Positions 20,911 through 28,800 of a stretch of 64,000 bases of DNA are shown piece after piece (the stretch's first letter is position 1; each line of letters opens with the position of its first letter). The position numbers were made by a program, and so were the translations under genes. Below the pieces are notes generated by a model. The model was given only the letters and a program-made list of their open reading frames with translations, was not told the DNA's origin and ran no database searches. This DNA comes from Euglena gracilis (taxonomy: Eukaryota; Euglenida; Euglenophyceae; Euglenales). The stretch covers positions 37,474,553 through 37,538,552 of the forward strand of contig CP154956.1 of NCBI GenBank assembly GCA_039621445.1, written 5' to 3'.

Positions 20911-21283
20911 GGGTTTCCTGTCTCGTACAATCAGCTTCGGCTGAAATGGGCGTAGTCCCAAACAATGAGCGAAGTCTCGAGCGTGTATACGCATTTCATC
21001 ATCGCCTTCAACGCCGTCCCAAGACACAATGGCGGAATCGCCTTAAGTTCGGTGGATAACATGTTGATCGCGAAGATTCAAGACCACAAGGACACTACGG
21101 TGTCAAGTAAGAAGACGCACAAAGCACAGCATGCGCGTCAGAATTCTTTTGCGCTTTGTGCTCCAAACAAGGTAACCGTAATTGGGAACCAGACCATGGT
21201 ATCCTGGTACTGTCTCCCTGAACCTGGGACTGTGCCTGGCATCCCGACTGGCCTGGTCCAGAAGGGAAATCGGGCAGAGCCCT
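20911..21283 (+). other. 3' untranslated region of Element 1
   Basis: Sequence between the third ORF and the PPT. It holds TCAGC-TTCG-GCTGA (20931-20944), another UNCG hairpin of the kind found throughout the element. No further ORF is supported. Confidence 0.6.
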
Positions 21284-21293
21284 GGGAGGGGGA
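21284..21293 (+). promoter_or_regulatory. Polypurine tract of Element 1
   Basis: GGGAGGGGGA ends at the base before the 3' LTR, the expected primer for plus-strand synthesis. Confidence 0.88.
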
Positions 21294-21726
21294 TGTGTAC
21301 CAGGCAGCCATTCGGCCATGGCACTGTGTACCAGATACAAGGGGCTACGGCCTACAACCTGGCTACGGCCGGGCCGTACACAGTGGCATGGTTAAAACCA
21401 TAAGACAAAGAGAGAATCTCAGAGCTAGCGAAAGCTTAGCGAAAGTAACTGGTTCCTAATTCAAGGTTACAGGGTTTGGTGCTTTGCAATTCTGTTTTAG
21501 AATTCTGAGGGCGAAGTCCCATTTGAATAGAAGTTTTCTTTCTTTCTTTTACAAAGCTCGAAAGAGCAAAAGTCACAATCATATAAGGGACTGCGGTCCC
21601 ACCAATTCTTCTGCTTGTGTGCTTTGCATTCAAAAGGGGAAAAGGGAAGCAAATTTTATTGTTACTCCCCCCGCGGGCTTTTCAGGAGGGAAGCTTAAGT
21701 AGAAAAGCCGGGGTGGGACGTACACT
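21294..21726 (+). repeat. 3' LTR of Element 1
   Basis: 433 bp, matching 3719-4151 with one mismatch. Preceded by the polypurine tract GGGAGGGGGA and followed by the AAGAC target duplication. Confidence 0.93.
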
Positions 21727-21731
21727 AAGAC
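21727..21731. repeat. Target-site duplication, right (AAGAC)
   Basis: Partner of 3714-3718. It fixes the outer ends of Element 1 as TGTGTAC...GTACACT. Confidence 0.92.
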
Positions 21732-22056
21732 CCACTTTCCACATTTTACGTGGCGCGGGGGGTGTGTTGGGTGTTTGCCCGGCGGGGCGTGTTTGTGTCT
21801 TTTGGTAGAGAGGGTGCTCCTTGTTTGTCACCCGGCTTCCCGTAGGAGTATGCATTTGGCTGTATGCGAATTGTGTTTGATGTTGCGATGCGATGTATGC
21901 GGCTGGTGGGGCATTTGGAGGCTCGAGGTGCCCCTGCTTAGCGGACGGCGTGTTTTACAGTGAGGAGTTGCCAGATTTGGCGGGTCAGTGCGACAGGACG
22001 GCCTGATAGCATTCGGACTGTTTGAGTTCCCTTATTTCACCTTCTTGCCATGCCGT

Positions 22057-22299
22057 GTGTAGGTTCGCGCAGATCCTAATTTAAATTTGAATCCTGCTGC
22101 CTTACTTTGCAGGTGGCAAGGGTCATGTACTGTTTGCGTGGAGTTTCAGTACTGTTTTCATCTTATTGCCAGTGATCTGGGAAGGTTGGAAGGCAGAAAA
22201 GATCAAGTTTTAGACAAGTTCAGATATCACTGAAAAAGTCCAGATTGGAGATTGCAATGCCAAGGAAAAGGCCATCTGGGCCAGGGCCCCCGCCCTCAC
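22057..22299 (+). repeat. 243-bp direct repeat, copy 1
   Basis: Repeats at 23160-23402 with only a few differences (for example TTTAAATTTG against TTAAAATGTG). It starts TGTAGG, and copy 2 is preceded by a purine-rich GAAGCAGGGGGG, so the pair could be LTRs of a small nonautonomous element. I see no PBS of the type used elsewhere and no target duplication, so this stays open. Confidence 0.6.
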
Positions 22300-23159
22300 A
22301 AACTGTACATCTCCCGTACAAACAGACAAGCCAAGATTGCCACCAAGGGGGCCAATGGCCTGAGAAGAGCAATTGGAATCCGGCCAGCAAACCTCAGAAG
22401 TCAAGTCTGAAAGGAGAGAAAATGTCAAAGGATGTGTCTGACATGGCCATGCCTGTGGCATCACAATCTCCAAGATTGGAATCATCATCTGGGATTACCA
22501 CTGTGGACAGGGAAGTTCAGACAGATGGAGGCAAGCCCAAGCCCAGAACACTCCAGAGACGGAGGAGGCGGCAGCAGATTGCAGCCGCCAGCCGCCAGCA
22601 GGAGTAAGATTTGACAGATTCGTGGGAAGATTTCACATTGCAGGCTGCTGCTGCTGTGGCTGTGGATGGCCGCGCAATTTCAATTACTGGTGGTCGAATG
22701 TGGTCATCGCCGCGTACGGCTGTGGCAATGCCGCTGGCTGCTGCCCCTCTGGTTGTGGGTTATCCGAGCGTTTACGCAGAAACCCTCTGCCGTGTGTGAT
22801 TTGGCGTCGAGGTGGTGGTAATTGGACTTGGCTGAGACAATCGCGTCAGTTCGCTTTGCATTTCTGCTTTGAAATTTTTCCCCTCCGAATCACAATTCTC
22901 TCCCGTTTTGTTTGTTTGTTGTCCATCTCCCTACCCTTTGGGGATTACTGTGGCAAGCTGGTCGAAAAAGGGGGGAAGGACCAGTTTGCGACAGTTTTTC
23001 CAAAGGCTCTGGGGGGATGCCCTGGGCGGGTGGGATTCCTTTTCTGTCATTGAGGCATCAATGATGGCAAGGGCACCCCAACGACACCCGGGGGTCCCAG
23101 CGCTCACTGGCCTACGGTGTTGTGTGACCTTGTCGTTGACAAGATCTTGAAGCAGGGGG

Positions 23160-23402
23160 GTGTAGGTTCGCGCAGATCCTAATTAAAATGTGAATCCTGC
23201 TGCCTTACTTTGCAGGTGGCAAGGGTCATGTACTGTTTGCGTGGAGTTTCAGTACTGTTTTCATCTTATTGCCAGTGATCTGGGAAGGTTGGAAGGCAGA
23301 AAAGATCAAGTTTTGGACAAGTTCAGATATCACTGAAAAAGTCCAGATTGGAGATTGCAATGCCAAGGAAAAGGCCATCTGGGCCAGGGCCCCCGCCCTC
23401 AC
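23160..23402 (+). repeat. 243-bp direct repeat, copy 2
   Basis: Partner of 22057-22299, offset 1103 bp. Sequence between the copies (22300-23159) has only a compositional ORF (22245-22607, Lys/Arg/Gln-rich) and no recognised protein. Confidence 0.6.
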
Positions 23403-23596
23403 GTGGCTCTTTTGATGATGCGACCTAGCAAACGGGCGCCCTCTGGGCCCAGGCCTCCCCATGTGCCCACTGCCAAGGTGGTGAACGACCAACCGGCATT
23501 TTGGCAGGTGACGTCGTATTTAGTGTGCTTAGCGGATTCTTTGAGAGGTGAAAAAGACCTCCATCGTTCCCCGTGAGGTGTTTTGTTCTTGGATTT

Positions 23597-24690
23597 TGAC
23601 GACCTTTTGAGGTCGACCGCCGGGCGGCGGAGTTTTTCCTTTTTAGAAGGCCTTTTTAAGGGCGGTTTAGCTCTAATTTTATGGCTTTCTAAAGATTTCC
23701 ATTAAAATTCCCTCTCCTAGGGCGCCCATGGTTTGGTTGTGCAAGGAGAGAGATTGAGTGATGCTAGGTATTCCCAAAGGGTGATTTTGGGTCTATTTAG
23801 CATATTTTTAAGCCTTTTATGCATTTTTCCTTTGGTTTTAAGGGAAAATGTTGGATTTGGTGAGAGCGCTTGCAAGCGCTTGGAACAGAATTTTAAGAGA
23901 TTGGCGCCTGAGTTCCTGAAGTTTTTGCAGGGGTTTGCAAAGCTCAATAATGATGGAATTCAGCATAATTTATCAAAATCAAGGAGGGAAACCTTGATTT
24001 TGACTTGGGTTGGTTGATTTTGATGCAATGGGCAAGAATTTGGGATTTGAGAGCGCTTAGGAATCAGCGCACTCAATCCTAAATTTAACTGCCCATCAAG
24101 GGCATCAAAATCATTTTATTTTCACAGGGTTTTCCTCTTTACCTTTTGCACCATTGTATTTGTTGTGGCAAGTACATCCAATTACAATCAAGAATTGAGT
24201 TTGGAATTTCAATTGCAATGGAAGATCAACAAAACAATCAATCATTTGAAGAAGGAGAGGTTTGTCTTCCCCCCACCTCATCTGTGGGAAAAGGGGCAGG
24301 GGGGTGGGTCTCTTCAACTCAGGCAACCACAGGCCATTTTTCACCCCAAAACCCCCTTTTTGGCCCAGAAACTGTGAGAAATGACACCCAGGGGGGGGTG
24401 TTGGCTCTCACTGGTTCAGCTGAGCAGGGAGGGGTTGAAACCCCAAAGGCACCCCCCTTGGAGATCCCAGTGACACCCCCCTCAGGGGTCGGGGAGGGTC
24501 CACTGGGAGGGTCCTCCTTGGAAATGATGGCCCAGTTTCGGCCACAGGGGGGGCCAGAATGGGAAAAAATTTCCGACACAAGTCGGCTCGAGGAGCCAAA
24601 AAAACGATCCTACGCCGGAAACTGGCCCGGGGCGGGGGTTTCCGCTTCACCCCAGTGCTGCCGGGGGACATGGCAGCACGGGTGTGGAAC
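23597..24690 (+). repeat. 5' LTR of Element 2
   Basis: Starts TGACGACC and ends GTGTGGAAC. The end is set by the adjoining PBS and the probable target duplication. It carries an open frame (ATG 24218, MEDQQNNQSFEEGEV..., about 127 residues before an A7/A6 difference between the LTRs changes its C-terminus). TTTATTTTCACAG at 24116-24128 looks like a splice acceptor. Confidence 0.9.
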
Positions 24691-24702
24691 TGGTAGCAGA
24701 GG
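24691..24702 (+). promoter_or_regulatory. Primer-binding site of Element 2
   Basis: TGGTAGCAGAGG, complementary over 12 bases to the 3' end of an animal-type initiator tRNA-Met (CCTCTGCTACCA). Confidence 0.88.
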
Positions 24703-24767
24703 TTGATTCTCGAGGAAGGGGAGTGTGGCCGGTTCGAGGCCGGCCAACTACCCCAAGCGAACACGGG

Positions 24768-24841
24768 CGGACCACCTGGCGGTAATCGGGCGACAGCCCA
24801 GGGTCGGACCACCTGGCGGTAATCGGGCGACAGCCCAGGGT
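24768..24841 (+). repeat. 37-bp tandem duplication
   Basis: Two head-to-tail copies (24768-24804, 24805-24841), each starting CGGACCACCTGGCGG, in the leader between the two PBS copies. Confidence 0.9.
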
Positions 24842-24889
24842 CGAGACCGGAGAAGGCCCTGCAGGCGGCACGCCTTATTATCGCCACCG

Positions 24890-24954
24890 GTACCCGAGTG
24901 GATCTGGCACTCGGTTGTGGTCCGATAGATCCCGGTTCGAGTCCCGGCGGGCAC
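24890..24954 (+). tRNA. tRNA-His-like sequence (GUG anticodon), possibly a remnant
   Basis: GTACCCG at 24890-24896 pairs with CGGGCAC at 24948-24954 apart from one A-C mismatch. An anticodon arm CTCGG-TTGTGGT-CCGAT presents GTG (His). The T arm CCCGG-TTCGAGT-CCCGG has one C-C mismatch and a near-perfect B-box. The D arm is short and the total of 65 nt is below normal, so it may be a pseudo-tRNA captured in the retroelement leader. A covariance-model scan would decide. Confidence 0.35.
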
Positions 24955-25134
24955 CCCCAAGGGAGTAAAAAGAACTGCCCGATCGGAGAGAAAGAGAATT
25001 CGATCCTACGCCCCAGGCAACAGCCCTGGAACTGGTAGCAGAGGTATTTCCCTCAGCCTTCAGTCGGAAATTTTGGGTTGGAAATCCCTGCTCAGAATGT
25101 TTTCTTTGATGATCAGCCAATAGCCCAATCTCAG

Positions 25135-28100
25135 ATGGCAAATCTGACGATTGGAGTTTCGGGGAACAGGGATTTGGGACCCGAAACCAGTTTGGCTGAA
25201 CTCAGAACCCCCACAAATATGGGACAGATGTTGGAATTTCAGGGTGGGGATGGCCAGGTTGTCATTTCCAACCAACCGTGTTTTCCAGAGCCTTTTTCAG
25301 GGGTTTTGCCTTTGCAAAATATGGGGTACGGTTTTGTGCTGCCTGAGTTACAACCTCTCCCAGACTTTTCATGGGTGCAAAATTTAGGGAATCTGCCATC
25401 ATTACCCGCTTTTGCATTGCCTTTGCCTCCAGCTCAACCAGTTTCTTCAACACCAGCCCAAGAGCCGGTGGCACTTTTGCAGTTTTCCCAACCATCCCAG
25501 GTAGATGGGCTGGCGAAGGAAACGGGAAGTGCCTCGGCAGGGCAGGGGGGTGATAACCCCAGCCCAGTTTTCTTTGAAAAGCAAGCACAGGTCAATGTGC
25601 TGGGCTTAAACAATAACAATAACTGGGACAGCAACGAACGGGTCAGAGCAGAAGTGGAGCAGGCAGAGGAAAACCCGAAGGACCACGCCAGCTCTACTTC
25701 TACTCGGCGACCCCGAACACCAGCTTCATCACCAGGTAGTGATGAAGTTCAGCAAAAACGGCTGCACCGTGAGGTTGATCACGGTCAGCCAGCAGCTGCT
25801 GCAGCCCCCCAGCCTCCTCATATTTTCATCGAGGGGGGTGAGGAGGAGATCCAACCCCCAGCCTATGAAAGTTCTGAAGCCACCCCCAGGGGGGGTTCAC
25901 AAAATCAGGGATTTGAAGACCCCTGGGGGCAATTTTTGCAAAGTAACAGAGACATCCAGTGGACTGTGCAGCACCTGACTTTTCAGGTTTTGGCTTTGGA
26001 AAAAGCCAACGAAGAGTGGGTTCTGCAGCAACAGCAGCAGCAGCAGCAAACCCCCGCAGTCGACATCCACCTGGTGGAGCACATGGCTGCACGAATCGAA
26101 GAAACGGCCAGGGCTGACTGCCTGCAGATTTTTGAACTTTTTGAGAAAAAATGTGAGGCCCAGGTGCAAATTTCTGTGCAAAAAATTGACGCACAGGCAC
26201 TTGAACTTTTTGTCGGGCAGGGAAAAAGTTTTGAGGAAAAACTGGCCCAGCAGTTTTCTTCGAGCCGTGATCAGTTTTTGGCCCTGAGGCAGGAATTTTT
26301 ACGAATTTTGGAGAGCCTGCCACAGGAAATTTTGAAACAAGTGCAGAATCAGGTGGCTGCCTTACCAATTAAGGATCTCGTGCTTGAAAATTTTCAGCGG
26401 TTTGCCGAGAATTTTAAAGCCGCCCAGCCAGCTCAAGGGGGGGAGGCAGAAACTCTCCAGGAGCTGGCCGTTGTCGCTGCCAAAATCATTGAAGTTCAGG
26501 CTGACCTGGTATCGCTGCGTAGTACGGTACAGGGCCAGGCTCAGCAGCTCCAGCAGTTCGCTGATTATGTTCGCCAGCTGGGTGAGCAAAACTCAGCGAT
26601 GAATACAGCCCTCCATGGTTTTGGTGGGGGTATTCAAAAACTGCACCAGAATATTTCAGATGAAGTAGGGAAACGACACTCAGAAATGCAAAAACTGTTG
26701 ACGGATTGTCAGCAGAATTTTCAGAGTGTTTATCAGCAGATTTTTTCCCAGGAGAAAAAATTTGGTGGGCTGGTGGAGAAATTAAGGCAGGGACTTGCAA
26801 AAGTTGGGGGGAACACTTTCGAGTTACAGAAAGTTCTGCAGGATTTACAAAAAAATAGACCCGTACACCCAACTGCAGAACCGAGAGGAGTTTTGCAGAA
26901 AATTTCTGACATGTGGTGGCTGCGGCAGGGCAGCCAGCAGCCCCTACACCCAGTGGAGCTGCCACAGCCTGGGCAGCAGCTGGCCCAGCAGCCCGTCGTC
27001 CAGCTAGCCCAGCAGCCTGGCCAGCCAGCAGGCCAGCCGCAGCCTGCTCACGGGCTGCCAATGGGGCTGAGCCTGCCGTCGGCTGGACAGCAGCAGCCCC
27101 TGGAGCAGCCTCAGTCCAGCTCACTGGCCAGCACGGTGCCCAGTGCTGACCCAGCTTTTTCAGATCAGATTATTTCTCATAATAAATCTGCAGGTTCAAA
27201 CATTTCCCCTCCCTTAGTTATTGAGGGGGGATTTGTTTTGGAGGACATGCAAGACACGGCAGTGGTTTCATTGTGTGTCCCCCCAACTGTTTCTGCAGCC
27301 CCTGCTTTCTCGATTAGGCCTATCGGGACAGGGGGGGCTGCAGCCAACCCAGGTAACGGGTTGGGTTTTCCTTTTATCGGTGACCCAGTAGCTTTTGAAA
27401 TCTTGCAGGGAGGTGCTAAGCCCTATTTTGATGAATCGGGCAGCATTTCCTGGCAAGATTTTGAAGTTGATTGGAATCTTTACTGGGATAGGTTGACATC
27501 AGGCAAACCGTATTCTGATTTGCAAAAGCTGCAGGTTTTTGAGGCATGTTTAGGACCCAGATTAAGGGAGGAAATCAGGCTCTATCGGTTGAATGGAGCT
27601 AAATTAAGTTACCCCACCATATTGGCCCAATTCCAGAGTCGTTATGCCTCGAGTAAGGGGCTGACGGCTCGGAAAATATGGCAGGAGGTAACCATGGTTA
27701 ACGAAGGAAAAATTACCCGGGCTGACCTGCAAGAATTTTGGATTAAATTTTGCAGTGCCTGGCACCATGTTAAGGATGCCACAGCCGGGGAGGCTCGGAG
27801 ATTATTTTTGGAAAGAATTCCTCCTTTTTTAAGCAAGTTTTGCATAGAAGAGGAGGATAACCGAGCCCGTAAACAACCCATTGTCAGGCTCACAGGGATA
27901 CCAAATCCCACGGTGGATGGGATTAAAAGGAGTGTGAGCCAGATCACTGGGGGGATTGATCCACGGAAGGTGGTTATCAAAAACCCTGGTGCCATTTGCC
28001 TTATTTATTTCAGTTCTTCGGAGGAGGCACTGAAATTAACAGCCGTAAATGGAAGGAAATTGCAGGGAATGGAAAATTTCCTCAACACCGAATTGGTGGA

Positions 28101-28743
28101 ACAACTAATGACCGTTGAGGAAATGTTTGCTTTTGCCGAGGGCAGGTTGGCTCTTCGGGAGAAGCAGGATTTGGCTTTGAATCAGCACCATTTTCCCAGA
28201 TTATTCAGCAAATCGACAACAAAAGGCTCGGGGAAAATACAGGTGTTGGAAAAAGGCCAGACCCCCCCGGTGTCCCCAACATCCGTTTCAGCACCAGCGG
28301 CCGGGGGGCAGGGTCACACCTCAAAATCTGCCCCACAGCCAGCTCCAAAGGGAGATAAGGGGCCAGCCCAGCCAGCCCAGCGGGGCAGGTCCCCTTCTTC
28401 GTCTTCGCGGCCAGGTGCAGCTTCATGGTCGCGAACCCAAAGTCCAGCACCCCCAGCCCGGCAAGGCAAGGGGGGGCAGACCTGGACCCCGCAGGCATCG
28501 GGTCGGGGCAGGTCGCCATACCCATGCTTCAACTGTGGGGAGGGTGGACATTATTTTTATGAGTGTGATAAACCGCTGAGTGAGGCCCTTGCTAAATCTA
28601 AGGAATTTTGGCAAAATAATGGAAAAGGCAAGGGGCAGCCCAAGGGTAAAGGGCAGCCAGCCACTCAGCGAAATTCCTCAGGCAAGGGGGGTGCATGGTC
28701 AAAGGGGGGTGGGCCCACCTCTTCTCCCCCTGGGGCCCAATAG
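25135..28743 (+). CDS. gag: Gag of Element 2 with RRM-like segment
   Basis: The open frame begins after a stop at 25036. The first ATG is 25135 (MANLTIGVSG), though an upstream non-ATG or spliced start is possible. From N to C: Pro/Gln-rich region; coiled-coil-like Gln-rich region (about 25900-26850); Ala/Gln/Pro linker; capsid at about 27420-27860 (ISWQDFEVDWNLYWDRL ... LFLERIPPFL); an RRM-like segment at about 27870-28080 (IVRLTGIP ... TVDGIKRSVSQI ... GAICLIYFSSSEEALKL); a basic Ser/Pro linker; and one CCHC knuckle CFNCGEGGHYFYEC. It ends in CAA-UAG at 28743, with the frame open beyond into Pol. It packages the genomic RNA. Confidence 0.88.
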   Translation: MANLTIGVSGNRDLGPETSLAELRTPTNMGQMLEFQGGDGQVVISNQPCFPEPFSGVLPLQNMGYGFVLPELQPLPDFSWVQNLGNLPSLPAFALPLPPAQPVSSTPAQEPVALLQFSQPSQVDGLAKETGSASAGQGGDNPSPVFFEKQAQVNVLGLNNNNNWDSNERVRAEVEQAEENPKDHASSTSTRRPRTPASSPGSDEVQQKRLHREVDHGQPAAAAAPQPPHIFIEGGEEEIQPPAYESSEATPRGGSQNQGFEDPWGQFLQSNRDIQWTVQHLTFQVLALEKANEEWVLQQQQQQQQTPAVDIHLVEHMAARIEETARADCLQIFELFEKKCEAQVQISVQKIDAQALELFVGQGKSFEEKLAQQFSSSRDQFLALRQEFLRILESLPQEILKQVQNQVAALPIKDLVLENFQRFAENFKAAQPAQGGEAETLQELAVVAAKIIEVQADLVSLRSTVQGQAQQLQQFADYVRQLGEQNSAMNTALHGFGGGIQKLHQNISDEVGKRHSEMQKLLTDCQQNFQSVYQQIFSQEKKFGGLVEKLRQGLAKVGGNTFELQKVLQDLQKNRPVHPTAEPRGVLQKISDMWWLRQGSQQPLHPVELPQPGQQLAQQPVVQLAQQPGQPAGQPQPAHGLPMGLSLPSAGQQQPLEQPQSSSLASTVPSADPAFSDQIISHNKSAGSNISPPLVIEGGFVLEDMQDTAVVSLCVPPTVSAAPAFSIRPIGTGGAAANPGNGLGFPFIGDPVAFEILQGGAKPYFDESGSISWQDFEVDWNLYWDRLTSGKPYSDLQKLQVFEACLGPRLREEIRLYRLNGAKLSYPTILAQFQSRYASSKGLTARKIWQEVTMVNEGKITRADLQEFWIKFCSAWHHVKDATAGEARRLFLERIPPFLSKFCIEEEDNRARKQPIVRLTGIPNPTVDGIKRSVSQITGGIDPRKVVIKNPGAICLIYFSSSEEALKLTAVNGRKLQGMENFLNTELVEQLMTVEEMFAFAEGRLALREKQDLALNQHHFPRLFSKSTTKGSGKIQVLEKGQTPPVSPTSVSAPAAGGQGHTSKSAPQPAPKGDKGPAQPAQRGRSPSSSSRPGAASWSRTQSPAPPARQGKGGQTWTPQASGRGRSPYPCFNCGEGGHYFYECDKPLSEALAKSKEFWQNNGKGKGQPKGKGQPATQRNSSGKGGAWSKGGGPTSSPPGAQ

Positions 28744-28800
28744 GGGGGCCAGGGGCAGTTTGAGAAGGGGGGGGCTGCCCATGGCCGTGTCTCTCCCCCC
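28741..28800 (+). promoter_or_regulatory. Candidate gag-pol UAG readthrough site with H-type pseudoknot
   Basis: UAG is followed, after nine bases, by GGGCAG (28753-28758), which pairs with CTGCCC (28775-28780). The loop between ends in eight G (28767-28774), which can pair with CCCCCC (28795-28800). That is an H-type pseudoknot at about the spacing known for retroviral stop-codon suppression. The codons after the stop (GGG GGC CAG GGG CAG) also resemble the purine-rich context of that system. The frame continues without a stop into Pol. Confidence 0.65.

Larger units (their letters stand above)
3719..21726 (+). mobile_element. Element 1: complete Ty3/gypsy chromovirus-like LTR retrotransposon
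   Basis: An 18.0-kb element bounded by 433-bp LTRs that differ at one base, with perfect 5-bp target duplication AAGAC, a PBS directly after the 5' LTR and a polypurine tract directly before the 3' LTR. Coding order is gag (three CCHC knuckles), in-frame UAG, protease, Dam-like domain, RT, RNase H, integrase and chromodomain, then an extra ORF of about 2000 codons. Near-identical LTRs mean recent insertion, yet the gag-pol frames are interrupted four times, at least two of them exactly at C homopolymers. The length is well above the common 5-10 kb, mostly because of the long gag and the extra ORF. Confidence 0.95.
21732..23591 (+). other. Spacer between Element 1 and Element 2, no gene recognised
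   Basis: Apart from the two 243-bp repeats and the 26-bp block at 21775-21800, nothing was recognised. CTTACTTTGCAG just before GTGGC in both repeats looks like a splice acceptor, but no exon could be tied to it. Confidence 0.5.
24686..25045 (+). repeat. Duplicated PBS block flanking a 342-bp insert
   Basis: The 18-mer GGAACTGGTAGCAGAGGT occurs at 24686-24703 and again at 25028-25045. CGATCCTACGCC likewise occurs before each copy (24605 and 25003). The intervening DNA carries a 37-bp tandem duplication and a tRNA-like sequence. This is either an insertion with an 18-bp target duplication or a strand-transfer duplication during reverse transcription. Confidence 0.7.

Noticed and set aside
22611-23150. 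ORFs between the 243-bp repeats
   Set aside because: Short, overlapping, Cys/Gly-rich, without recognisable family; not supported as a gene.
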